Positions 21,801 to 32,076 of a stretch of 64,000 nt of DNA are shown here, piece after piece. Position numbers and translations under genes: made by a program. Under the pieces are notes generated by a model, which was not told the DNA's origin, made no database searches, and worked only from the letters and a program-made list of their open reading frames with translations. Numbering within the stretch: position 1 is the stretch's first letter; every line of letters begins with the position of its first letter. Origin of the DNA: Lepidodermella squamata. Taxonomy: Eukaryota; Gastrotricha. The stretch is from assembly GCA_047495785.1 (NCBI GenBank), contig JBLDXI010000032.1, positions 2,418,001 to 2,482,000 of the forward strand. Reading direction: 5' to 3'.

Positions 21801-22072
21801 CTTGAATTTTTGATAGCAGACTAGATTCTTGATAATTTAGCATCAAATTTCGCGTTTTAAGTAGACCAGAGGCCCTTGCTGAGTTGTAAATTCCTCAGTA
21901 TATCGGGGTCGAAGTTTATTATGGCACAATGTTTAATTGGCTTCAAATTAAACTGCGCCATTAAAATAACGAGTCGCTTTTATTGAAAATAGCCGGAAAT
22001 TACAAAGCAGTCAAAAATGCCATGTTGAATAATTGAATGAAAATTTAAGGTTAAAAATGCAGTGGATGGCTG

Positions 22073-22624
22073 TTAGCTTTCCTCCGCGTTAAGTCCGATG
22101 AGAGGGAACAAATCGCGGACTGGTATTTTGCCTGTTTCGAAACGGAGCTAATGAACAATTTAAAGAAGCATCAAGCAATCGTCTTACATTCCCGGCCGCA
22201 TCCGTTCGAACAGCACTTTTGTCGACCTGGGCACTCTAAATCGGAGTCACATTTGTTGATGCATATGCCGGCTTGTCCTTCTTCCAACCCAGGGCACTTG
22301 CCGAATTTGGAGCACTGCGGCAAGAAGTTACCATGCTTTGAAAAGTACAAGGCGTGGCAACCTCCGCAGTAATACGGAATGCATTTAGCTGCAAGAGCTG
22401 GACAAAATAATAAAAATGGAATTTATATCAAATCAAGTGCGATACGACTTACGACACTTGGTCTCCATTGAATCGCACGGGTTAACAAAACATTGGACAG
22501 GTGGAAATCCACGAGGACATCGATTCGACGACGAAAATCCTGCCGCTGAAACGTCAGGATCCACCTCGGCAAACGCGCAAGTTATCGCGCTTGACAAACC
22601 AAGAATGGCGAAAATTGTAAGCAT
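22073..22624 (-). CDS. Secreted YCGGC plus WAP protein
   Basis: Three exons, 22624-22453, 22397-22188 and 22131-22073, in phase, 146 aa. Signal peptide (FAILGLSSAITCAFA), VQCFVNPC, the intron, YYCGGCHALYF, then one WAP domain (CPGRQKCCSNGCGREC) and a short last exon. It lacks the Gly/Pro spacer of the other two small paralogues. The middle exon is again exactly 210 nt. The fourth member of the head-to-tail cluster, probably secreted; a protease-inhibitor role is only suggested by the WAP fold. Confidence 0.85.
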
Positions 22625-23074
22625 TTTTTAATTAAAACAACCGAAATTGGCGCAGTTTTAGGATGATGCTAAAATTACTACGTCCATGACTTTAAATAGA
22701 ATTCGAAGTCATCAAAGTTTCTGCGTCTTTGAACACCTTGAATTACAATGCAACCTCGAACCGAACTCAAACCTAGAGATTAACATTTTTCGCGAACTTG
22801 AACTCTCAGGTGTTTTATCCTAGGCCTCGAGAAAGCAATTACAAAAGATATACAGATATGATGTATGAGATTTGTTATGAGATATACAAAAGGTACATTG
22901 AATGCATCCTCAATTCATTATTTATTCAAGCCGAAAAAATAATGTTTTGAGTACACGTGGTCTGCTCTATAAAGATGCCATAATATAAAACACGAACATC
23001 AGAACGACGTACATAAGGTCTACAGCAATCCACCTAAAATGTTTGACATTTTTTGGAAAGGAATCGCGCACAAT
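22625..23074. other. Intergenic spacer
   Basis: About 450 AT-rich bases between the last WAP gene and the polyQ sushi gene. No gene seen. Confidence 0.4.
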
Positions 23075-23936
23075 TTATCGCCGCTGTTGTTGGAAAAATC
23101 GCCCGCCGTTGAACGGCGCCAATGTCACTGGAACGAACTGGTCACCTCGTCCAGCCGCGTTGACGCCTGCCGGCAATTTACAATTACTAGCGCATGCCGC
23201 TTGCGTGTCGAAAGCATTTGACGTCAAATAGTTGCCGTTGACGAATTTACAGTCCGCAAATCGCTCGCATGCGAAGTTGACGCACCGATAGCGAATAGGC
23301 TGCGACTGGCAGAAGGAGGCTGGGCTTAGGTTTTGCGGCAAACTCGGGCTGCCAGAATCTACGACGCAAACTGGCAAGAAAGACCATTGACTGTTCTCAC
23401 ATACAACCTAAAATTATCATCAACTAGAGGATTCTTCCTCCTTAATAATATGAAAATACCTGGCTATTTCCAACCATTTTGAAGCCGTCGTTGCATGCGA
23501 ACTCGTAAGTCACCTTCTGATCCTGTTGTTGCTGTTGCTGCTGTTGCATCGGTTGGCCGAAGAAGTTGAAGAAATTGTTGTTATTCATGTTGTTGTTAAC
23601 ATTATTGTTAGTGTTAGTGTTCGATGAACTTTTCAAATATGCGTTCAGAATTCGGGGCGCAGTTTGGCAGCTAGTGTCGGTGGTTCCCTGAGGAGCTACC
23701 TGAGGAGCAGCCTGAGGAGCTGGGGCAGGTTGCGGCGGTTGTACCTGCTGAGGTTGCTGCTGCTGTTGTTGAGGTTGCTGCTGCTGCTGAGGTTGCTGTT
23801 GGAATAAATTTCCAACAAACGGAATCGTCTGAGGCATCTGAGGCATGAATTGGCTCCAAAAATCGTTCTGCCCAAGCGCTGTCTCAAGTAACCCCAATAG
23901 GAGAAGTGCTTTTTTAAGGCTGATTAGAAGATGCAT
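23075..23936 (-). CDS. Secreted polyQ/polyN protein with an interrupted sushi domain
   Basis: Two exons, 23936-23460 and 23407-23075, phase 0, 269 aa. Signal peptide (LLLLGLLETALG), then a Gln/Pro-rich stretch, then a sushi (CCP) domain: SCQTAPRIL, YEFACNDGFKMVG, VVCENSQW, LPVC. Between its first and second cysteines lies an insertion of Asn runs and eight Gln, so the fold carries a long flexible loop. The C-terminal third has six more cysteines (FCQSQPIRYRC, FACERFADC, CASNC) in a pattern I do not recognise. The gene follows the WAP cluster in the same direction but is not a WAP protein. Function unknown. Confidence 0.75.
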
Positions 23937-24132
23937 CGCAGTTTTCAGGTTTAATTTTTTAAGCTAAAATGTGAATGAGCTTTTTTTGTGAGTAGACTGC
24001 TCGGAAAAAGCGCATCGCATTGTTTCAAAGGTGCTTTGTTTAAGGTGATATTTTTGCTAGAACAAGTGTAAAACATGCTCAAGGCAATAAACCGTCCATG
24101 CGGCTATACAAGCGGCTAAACGCATCTACTCA

Positions 24133-25817
24133 TTAGATCTTGTAATAATTCACGACAGCTCTTGAAGATTTGCGGTTTCCTCCATCACCTTTTTCGTAGC
24201 TATTGTGATGACAATAGACTATTGAAGTAGCACAATAGACACTAGCAGGAATCTCGTAAGCAAGGAAATGCTTGTAAGTATGTTTTGTACTCATAAAAGA
24301 AGTATTTCGTTTTTTATTTCGAATTTCGAGAACAAATAATGTGAGCAATACTGATTTATATTGTAGAATTACAGCGGAACATATCAGTGAACAGTGGTGA
24401 CGGCGGGCCGAAAGAATGGCATGGGCGCTCGAGTTCTGCGAACCGTAGGCCGTGCGAAAGCTTGCGGAGATGGGAAAACTGTCACTTTGTCTCCTAAACA
24501 AAATTCTCAAATATTTTTCCAGCTCTTGAACCGAAAACTTGCTTTTGATTTTTTGCTTATATAGAGCAAAGCAGACGACAAGGACTATTACGGTGGCTAC
24601 AAGAAATCCACAGCCAACGCCGACCAGAACCTGGAAAGACAGCAAAACTAGGAACAGAGAGCTTGCCCTGAAGATTTCCTTACCCAAATCCATTGCTTTT
24701 TGCAGACAAAATCGTTCTGACCTGCGCATTCGTCATAGGAATAAGTGGTGCCCAAAAACGCTGAATCAGAGAAGTTCAGAGTAAAAGGAATATTTGAACA
24801 TAAAAAACGACAAACTTTGCGTAAAAGTAGACGTTGAGGCGCTGCTGTTTGCGGACCCTCCAGTGCCAGTAGTTGATGACCCGCCTATGCCTGAGGTTGA
24901 CGATGAACTAGTTAGTATTGATCTAGTAGTAGTGCTAGAAGTTCTCGTCGTACTTTGTGTTGTGGTGCTGGTGGTAACCGATGCATCGACATTGATTATA
25001 AGAGTCCTATTAATGACGTTGGGCGAGCCAACAGTTGGCTAAAAAGAGAGATTATATAATAGTAAAGCATTTCCTATTTTGTTCATCCTTACATTATCTT
25101 GAGCCCTGAGGATGATTGTGTGATTGGTGTTGGCTAACCATGGAGGACTGCGGTACAAACTGAGATCTGGACTAGTTCCATTTGAATCATAAGCCACGTA
25201 ATCATTAACACCAGGCGTGACCGGTTGCCCATCGATCGACACGACTGAATACGTCACCCTACCATCCGTAGTTTTATCGAAGTCCGCATCCGTTGCCGGG
25301 GTTGACAGTAGGTATTGTAAGGCGGATGTATCCCTAATAACGTAGTAATTTGGAATGGATGGGTCCCAAACTGGCTTATTGAGATTTCGTCCGGCGAAAT
25401 TGATGTTCAAACTGCTGTAGGCCACGTTACCATTGGCATCGCGGCAACTCATAGTGCAGCCGGGAATGAACTGGCTGTTCAAGTTACTATTGAGGGAGTA
25501 AGGCTTTGCCAGAACTATTACGGTATCACTGAAAGAGATCAATCTTTGCAGGATGATTATAGCTGAACAGTTTTAACTGACTTGATTGTCTGAAAATAAC
25601 TAGCACCATTGCTCAGGGGGCATGAATCTAACGAAACTGTGATAGGCGGAGTGCCGATACATTCATTGGCGGCATCAAACGCAATACCAGTTCCAATGTC
25701 ATTTTCGCCAACTACTCGGCTGAAGTACTCACCCGAGTTCCACGTCTGGCCATTAACTGGTTTCAGCAGTTGACAAATTTGAGACACGGCGAAGACTAAT
25801 GCTACAGGGAAGGTCAT
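24133..25817 (-). CDS. Cadherin-like single-pass receptor, paralogue 1
   Basis: Exons 25817-25582, 25528-25093, 25038-24816, 24760-24684 and 24630 onward join in phase. Signal peptide, an N-terminal module (WNSGEYF ... FDA ... SCP ... SYF), a partial then a full cadherin-like repeat (PATDADFDKTTDGRVTYSV ... IILRAQDN), a Thr/Ser mucin stalk, and a juxtamembrane motif (FVCKKQWIW). Then comes one transmembrane helix (GVGCGFLVATVIVLVVCFALY). Here the N-terminal module is one exon, where paralogues split it into two or three. The cytosolic tail is uncertain: an open 45-nt stretch after KQKIKSK could be an intron, and the frame stays open to 24133, about 489 aa in total. Cadherin repeats usually bind calcium and mediate adhesion; the family role here is unknown. 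Confidence 0.72.
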
Positions 25818-25998
25818 TTGGCGTCGAAACAACCATTGAATCCATATGCGCACCTCTCGGATCTTTCTATGAATGCCTTCAACTACACACCCCTATTCAT
25901 CATCTCCATGGTGCTTTCAAGTGCAAAACAAATAGAGAGAGAGGTACATTTCATTTATTCTTTTTAAACCCGTTTTCACAGGTTATGAATGGGATAAA

Positions 25999-27372
25999 TC
26001 ATCGCCGCGGAGGGTTAGCAGGGGGTCTTCGCTTGTTGGAGACGCCGCCGCCGACTTTGGCGCTTCTCCGATTAGTTTGAGCTTCTACAGGTCCGACTCC
26101 ATTGTAAACACCTTTTCTGTCTCGAAGATACGTTAAGAGGACCACAACAATTCCTGCCAATAAGAGCAGGCATCCGCCTCCGAGAACCAGCCAGATCCAA
26201 TTGTCATTACATATCAGAATTTTGACTCCAGCGCATGATGACGATGATACGGTTGTTGCGGCTATCGCACCAGGTTGGGTCGTCCCAAGAGTCGAAGTCG
26301 ACGGTGTTGTACTAGTTGTTGAAGATGTGGTTGTGCTGATTGCAATTGTTGGATACGTAAAAGTATTCGCTCCTGCCGTAAAATTCAAAGTCTCGAAGAT
26401 GACATTTGGCGTCCCTTCTATCGGCTAGCAATAAATATTGAAAGATAAAGAAAATTAGGTGAATAAATGCATTGAAATATACATTATCCCGGGCCTGGAC
26501 AACAACGCTGTGGTCGGTGTTAGGTGGCCACGGAGGAGGGTTGTATATCCCGAGTCGCGAGCTGTTGCCGCCTTCATCGTATAGAAAGTAGTCATTGAGG
26601 TAAGCCGGAACACCATCGACACTCACAACTGAGTAAGTCACCCGACCTCCATACATCGTATCGACATCGTCATCTATTGCTACCGTATCCACTATGAATT
26701 GAGCTAAAAAAAAACGAAAATTCTGTTAGCAGTTTTGCTATCATAAGGGATATTCTTACTTGGCTCCAAACTTTCCAAATAAACGTATCGCGGAAAATCG
26801 TTGGACCATCGCGGACTGCGTGTATTCCCGCCTAGTACAATGATATTTAGCCCAGTAGCGGCTGAGGCTCCAGTTTCATCGGAGCACACAACTGTGCAGT
26901 CTGGGATGAATGAGCTGTATCTGATAAGGCTGTAAGGGCTCGACAACACCACTTTGTTGAACCTGAAAAACAAGATTTGTTCAAATTTGTCTTTTTAATT
27001 ATAGCTTGTTACGAACGTTACGCCGAAAAATGATACCACGCCGTAAGGGCAGTCCGTAATCGCTGAAGAAACCCATAAAATTCCGTAAAAAATATATTGG
27101 AATTCAAAATTAGAAGATGTTACAGATTGAGACGGCTCCTGTTGTATCGTAACACTCGGGGTCAGTGGTTCCAATAAGAGGATCGAAAATCAAACCACCC
27201 TGCAATTATCTTGCTTGAAAATTCGATTCAAGATAAGGCTATTGCTTACTATATTGGTTTCTCGCACCGGAAAGCCGTAGTATGAAGCTGACTTCCATGT
27301 TGGAGCCGCTGAAATGAAAGATACCGCTTCTGCCAACAGCCAAGCAGCAAAAACGCGGATCACTAGCATCAC
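25999..27372 (-). CDS. Cadherin-like single-pass receptor, paralogue 2
   Basis: Exons 27372-27250, 27199-27124, 27062-27017, 26962-26760, 26703-26483 and 26424-25999, in phase, 364 aa. Signal peptide, WKSASYYGFPV, GGLIFDP, CPYGVV, then the half repeat (VVLSSPYSL ... IPDCTVVCSDETG) and the full cadherin-like repeat ending VVVQARDN. A Thr-rich stalk leads to CAGVKILICNDNWIW and one transmembrane helix (CLLLLAGIVVVLLTYL). The tail is short and basic (NKRRPPANPPRR). Unlike the other members it has no intron after NWIW. First residues MM leave the start ambiguous by one codon. Confidence 0.78.
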
Positions 27373-27659
27373 GTTAGCGATTCCCTAGCCATTGGCGCAA
27401 AATAAATGGGAATTAAATGCAAAGACGAAGACGCTCGCAGTATTCATTTCTATTCATTACACAGGCCTGCTTTGATTCAGAGACGATGAATGGAATCCAA
27501 GGAAAATAGTAACGCATTCAAAGGTTTTGCGTCGCGACACCTTATGTTCGATATTACGTGCTCCTGAAATCGGGTGGTTGCTGATTAAAAACTCATTTGG
27601 TTTCCCGTTCAGCTGGCTCTTAGGCTGGATTGCCTCTGAATGTCCCTATCATCACAATA

Positions 27660-28145
27660 CAGTTGTCTAAACCGGACTAAGGTCGTGCCAGGCAAAATCG
27701 TCCGGTTTAGAGAAAGTCCGAATTATTTTAAACCGGACTGAGTCCGGTATAGGAAATACCACGTGAAATTCGTGGAATTGTCAAGTTTTACAAGCTAAGT
27801 AACAGTTTTTAAGTACGGAATCGACAATTTTAATATAAATAATCAACATATTCAGCTATATTCGCAATAATTTGGAAGTTACATTTTTTTGAAATTTTGA
27901 GGCTACTCTTGTCAGGCAATTGCTGGCACTTTCTTCAAAATTATATAGAAAATTGGCCTTTTTATTGCATAAACCGGACTTCGGGCCCCAAATCCGTCCG
28001 GTTTATACACCAGCCCGGTTTAGAGCGTCCGGTTTAGACAATAAAATTATAATGCAAAGTCCACACTTTCGGATCGAGCCACCCGAAATCGTCCGGTTTA
28101 GAGAAAGTCCGGTTTAGACCGGTCCGGTTTAAACAACTTTCACTG
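27660..28145 (-). mobile_element. MITE, copy 2 (inverted relative to copy 1)
   Basis: A 486-bp copy of the element at 3250-3742 in reverse orientation, flanked by TA (27658-27659, 28146-28147). Its left terminus lacks about six bases of the TIR (CAGTTGT in place of CAGTGAAAGTTGT); the right terminus is complete. Internal sequence is nearly the same, including the TAAACCGGAC arrays and the central block, so both insertions look fairly recent. It sits about 120 bases downstream of the stop codon of paralogue 3. Confidence 0.87.
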
Positions 28146-28267
28146 TATATCGTCGGCTGTTTATCACCGAAATTTATTAAAAACAGCAGAAGAGTTACAA
28201 AAATAGGTACAGGAAAGTATTTTTATGCGACCGAGAAATTCATGATTTTGAAGAAAATATGGATTGG

Positions 28268-29780
28268 CTATCTTGGCAAGCCATTGTAGAAATTTCCGCC
28301 GTAATAATTGATGTAATTAGGGTCCGGCGCCATTTCTGGGTGGTACATTGATGGGTTGTACATTTGATGCGGATAACCAGGCGGCGCCCCTTCACCAGGA
28401 GGTTTTCGCCGCGGGCCAACATTTTTCCTATAGGAAAATCTCAATTATTGAATGTCACGTGATCAAATCGAGTATCTCACCTCCTGTTTTTGTCTCGAAG
28501 GTACAAGCCAATTGCTAACCCACCTCCGGCTAACACCATGAGTAAACCAAGGCCAACAACGAGCTGATAACAAAACTGATCATTTCAAAATTTCAAAATT
28601 AATCAAGTATCCTGACCCAAATCCAGTTGTTGTTGCAGAGCATGATGTTGTCGCCACAGGAAGAAGGGGTTGTCGAGCTTGCTGCCTGCGCAGCCGCGGA
28701 AGTTGACAAAGCCACGGTGGTCGTTGTTTCTGTAGCTACGCTCTGGGTGGACTGAGTTGAGAACGGGAGAGTTACACTGCCCGTCAAAGTTATTGCATCG
28801 ATGGCAACATTTATGGTGATTGTTTTCGTGATGACGTTAGATGTTCCTGATCGAGGCTGGTTAAATGAAGAAGTACGTCAACTAAACCCCTTTGAGCCAT
28901 ATAGGATTGCGCTTACATTATCCTTTGCGCTGATTATTACTAGATGCGAAGATCCAACAGCCCAGTTCGGACTGTTGTAGATGTTCAGTCGGGAACTATT
29001 ACCGTCATTTTCGTAAACCAGAACTCCACCGCTGGGCGGGAATCCGTCGATACTTGAAACTGAATACGTCACGAATCCATCCGTGGTTTTATCGATGTCT
29101 AAATCATAGGCCGGAGTATCCACCACAAATTGAACTTTCCACAAAAAAATTAGATTAATTCGGCATAAATTCATTGAATAAAATTTTACGTGGTTCCAAG
29201 GTTGTCAATGTAATGTTTGTCGGGAAGGTGTTGTTCCAAACTGGCGCTTGAGTGTTCGCACCCAGAATTTGAATCGTTAGCGAGGTATACGCCACTGAAT
29301 TCGAACTATCAGCACAGGCTACTATGCAGTCAGGAATTATCGCGCTATTATTTATAAGCGTATACTGCTGGGCCAGAACAATTTTGTTGTCGACTCTATA
29401 GATAATAAAAAAGGAGGCTCCAAGTGGTCAGAAAACTGTAAAATCTCACGTTACACCGAAGTAATTCGTATTGAATGGGCATGTCAAGAGATCTGATGTT
29501 AAGGACTCCTTCATATTTCAGAAAATTAGGTTGGATATGAATGACTTACCTATTTGTACAGGTAAAAGTAAATTATAGCACTCTCCGGTTCCCATCGGGT
29601 CAAATAGGACACTTCCCTAAAAATTGAATTATTTCACATAAGGTCTATGGATTCAAGATCGCTTACCACACTGGTTTCTGATACTAAATTGCTGAAGTAC
29701 TGCCCTGATTTCCACATGGGTGCGGAACAGACCAACAGCGCCTCGCCCAGAATAATCAAAACCGTTACAATATTCCTCAT
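28268..29780 (-). CDS. Cadherin-like single-pass receptor, paralogue 3
   Basis: Eight exons (29780-29667, 29616-29550, 29492-29450, 29395-29190, 29134-28917, 28856-28617, 28563-28481, 28427-28268), in phase, 376 aa. Signal peptide (VLIILGEALLVCSA), WKSGQYF, GSVLFDP, half repeat (IVLAQQYTL ... IIPDCIVACADS), full repeat (TPAYDLDIDKTTDGFVTYSV ... VIISAKDN), Ser/Thr stalk, CGDNIMLCNNNWIW, and a transmembrane helix. An intron falls exactly after the last Trp codon. The cytosolic tail is Pro/Tyr-rich, contains DPNYINYYGG, and is encoded by a separate exon. The DPNYIN string also ends paralogue 5. Confidence 0.82.
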
Positions 29781-30209
29781 CGTTTTTGCTGATTCGTCAC
29801 ATTTTCACGAGAACTAATTTTGAAGAATGATAATACCTAGTTAGTTTTTACACGCTGCGTACGTGCACGCCTCCTCAATAGCTGAATGAAATTTCTTAGC
29901 GACCACAGAAAAGTGGCTTCTTTCAGGCTTTAAAAAAGTCTGATGAAGCTCCGTGGCTATTCATCAAACTAAAATAATAATAATTTTTAACAAGAGAGGA
30001 AATCTGAAGCAAATCAATCAAAAAACTGGGGGAAGCCATTAAAACAATTTTTGTAACAATATCTTCATGTTTCAACGTTGCAATTGGTGGAAAGGAAAGC
30101 TCTCCTGCTCAGAGAATTACCTAACACACTTTTTTAATCAAAAACAACTATGACAAGATCAGTTTTATTTTTATATACAAAAATTGAACAAAATCTGCGC
30201 TGCATTATT
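29781..30209. other. Intergenic spacer in receptor cluster
   Basis: About 430 AT-rich bases between paralogues 3 and 4. No gene seen. Confidence 0.4.
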
Positions 30210-31742
30210 TCAAAAACGGGGCGTAGGTCGAGGTGTAATGTACTTCTGCCTTTCCCCATTGTACATTTCCATGAACGGATTTCGGCCTCGAGACTCCTGC
30301 TGCGCCATGTAATCTTCGATCGGAGGTCGGTACTCGTAGTGGGGCGCCTCAGGGCCTGGTGGAGGCCTTCGGTATCGGGCTGGTTGGGGATACTTGACAG
30401 CATCAGGGGCAACCCTATTCAAGTAACTAGTTCATTAGATCGTTTTTTTCTTTTTTCCTTAACCTACCCTCGATTTTGTTTCATGCAATAGGCTATTCCA
30501 ACAATTCCAACAACAAGCAGAACAAAACCACCGATTGCGACGATAAGCTAAAAATGTCATTTGATTACGTTTTAGATAATCCGTACAGTGAAGTGAACAT
30601 ACCCAAATCCAATTGTTTCCGCATATCAAAAGTCGAATGCCCCCGCAATCGTCATTTGTTTGGGACGATTGGGAAGTTTTAGTGGTTGAAGATGTTCCTG
30701 TGCCCACGGTACTTGTCGCTGTGCCAGTGTAGTAAATGATCGTAGTGCTAGCGAATAGACTCCCGGTGTAAGAGCTGTCAGTCGGAATATAGACTATAGT
30801 TAGGGTCGTAGCCGTAGACTTTCTCTTGATCGACGATAAAGGCTATAATGAATAAAAGTTTCATAACAAGCGTAGAGCTTCAGCATTTATTTACGTTATC
30901 TTGCGCCAAAATTACAACTTGATGAACGCTGTCTTGGGCCCATCCAGGATCGCGCGTCAAATACAGATTAGGCGTCGCGCCGTTTTTGTCGTAGGACAGA
31001 TAATCGTTGCTGGATGTTACTGCCGACCCATCTATCGTGCTGATGGTGTAAGTCACCAATCCAGACGTCTCCTGATCGAGGTCGTTGTCGTAGGCAGGAG
31101 TGCTAACGACCAACATTGGAAAATAGACCGTATTCAGTTTTACTAAACGCGGCCAAGAACTGTTCCAAACTGGTACGTAATAGTTGCCAGTTACGAAAGA
31201 AATCGTCAAACTGGTGTAGGCAGTCGTTCCTAAGCTATCCGTACACGCTAACGTACAATCTGGCAGCATCGAGCTGTGGCCAGTTACATTCAGGTAATAA
31301 GCCTTGCCGAGAATAACCTTGTAATCACTCCTATTTTGATAAAATAGATTATTGCTAGAGGCGGTCCCATGAAAAATAGCCTACGTTATATTGAAGTAAC
31401 TATCGGCATCTCCGATTCGACACGAAACTAGCGAAATCGTTATCTCGCCAGTGATGTAGAAACACTGAGGATTGCTTCCACTGATACCTGTGAAAATAAA
31501 CCGAACATTTCCTCTACTCACCAGTTAAATTAGGCTGATATAACGTACCAGGGTCAAATATTGTGGAACCCTGAAAAATTTCAGGTCAAGTTTTTGTGAA
31601 TATTAATGCAATTCGCATGACTTACAACAGCATCTTCTGCAATAGGTATTCCGTAGTATGAGGAACTCTGCCAAATTTGAGCTATGAATGACGGCACGCC
31701 GCAGTAGATGAGCGCTAAAATTAGTAGGAATCGATTTGCCAT
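30210..31742 (-). CDS. Cadherin-like single-pass receptor, paralogue 4
   Basis: Seven exons (31742-31626, 31570-31549, 31487-31385, 31330-30895, 30842-30603, 30547-30468, 30414-30210), in phase, 400 aa. Signal peptide, WQSSSYYGIPI, GSTIFDPG, CFYITGEITISLVSC, half repeat (VILGKAYYL ... LPDCTLACTDSLG) and full repeat (TPAYDNDLDQETSGLVTYTI ... VVILAQDN) fused in one 436-nt exon, as in paralogue 1. Thr-rich stalk, CGGIRLLICGNNWIW, transmembrane helix (GGFVLLVVGIVGIAYC). The tail is Pro/Tyr-rich (PHYEYRPPIEDY). The stalk exon is 240 nt, the same length as in paralogue 3. Confidence 0.82.
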
Positions 31743-32076
31743 AATATTTTACTGCATTCGATAAAACGAAACGGCGAATCGAACACCCTATAACCTCACC
31801 TGCTCACATTTTTTTTCAGAAACGTGGATTGTGTAATGGTTTCAATTCATTTCTATTGAGCTATCATGAATGGAAGGGAAGTTGCTAGGCCCAGTTGAAT
31901 AGACCGGTCGCCACGCACCAACAAGTACAAACACGTATGACATCTCTATCGGCTCATCTTTGATCTCAGGACCGAAATCGATAACTCAGGAGTTAATATA
32001 ATTAAAACAGATAAAAATTGAACATATTATTATTTTTATTGCTATGTAAAAAACAGAAAGGCAAATAATTATAAAA
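31743..32076. other. Intergenic spacer in receptor cluster
   Basis: About 330 bases between paralogues 4 and 5. No gene seen. Confidence 0.4.

Noticed and set aside
24794-25042. Plus-strand ORF rich in Val/Leu/Asp
   Set aside because: It is the complement of the Thr/Ser-rich stalk exon of cadherin-like paralogue 1.
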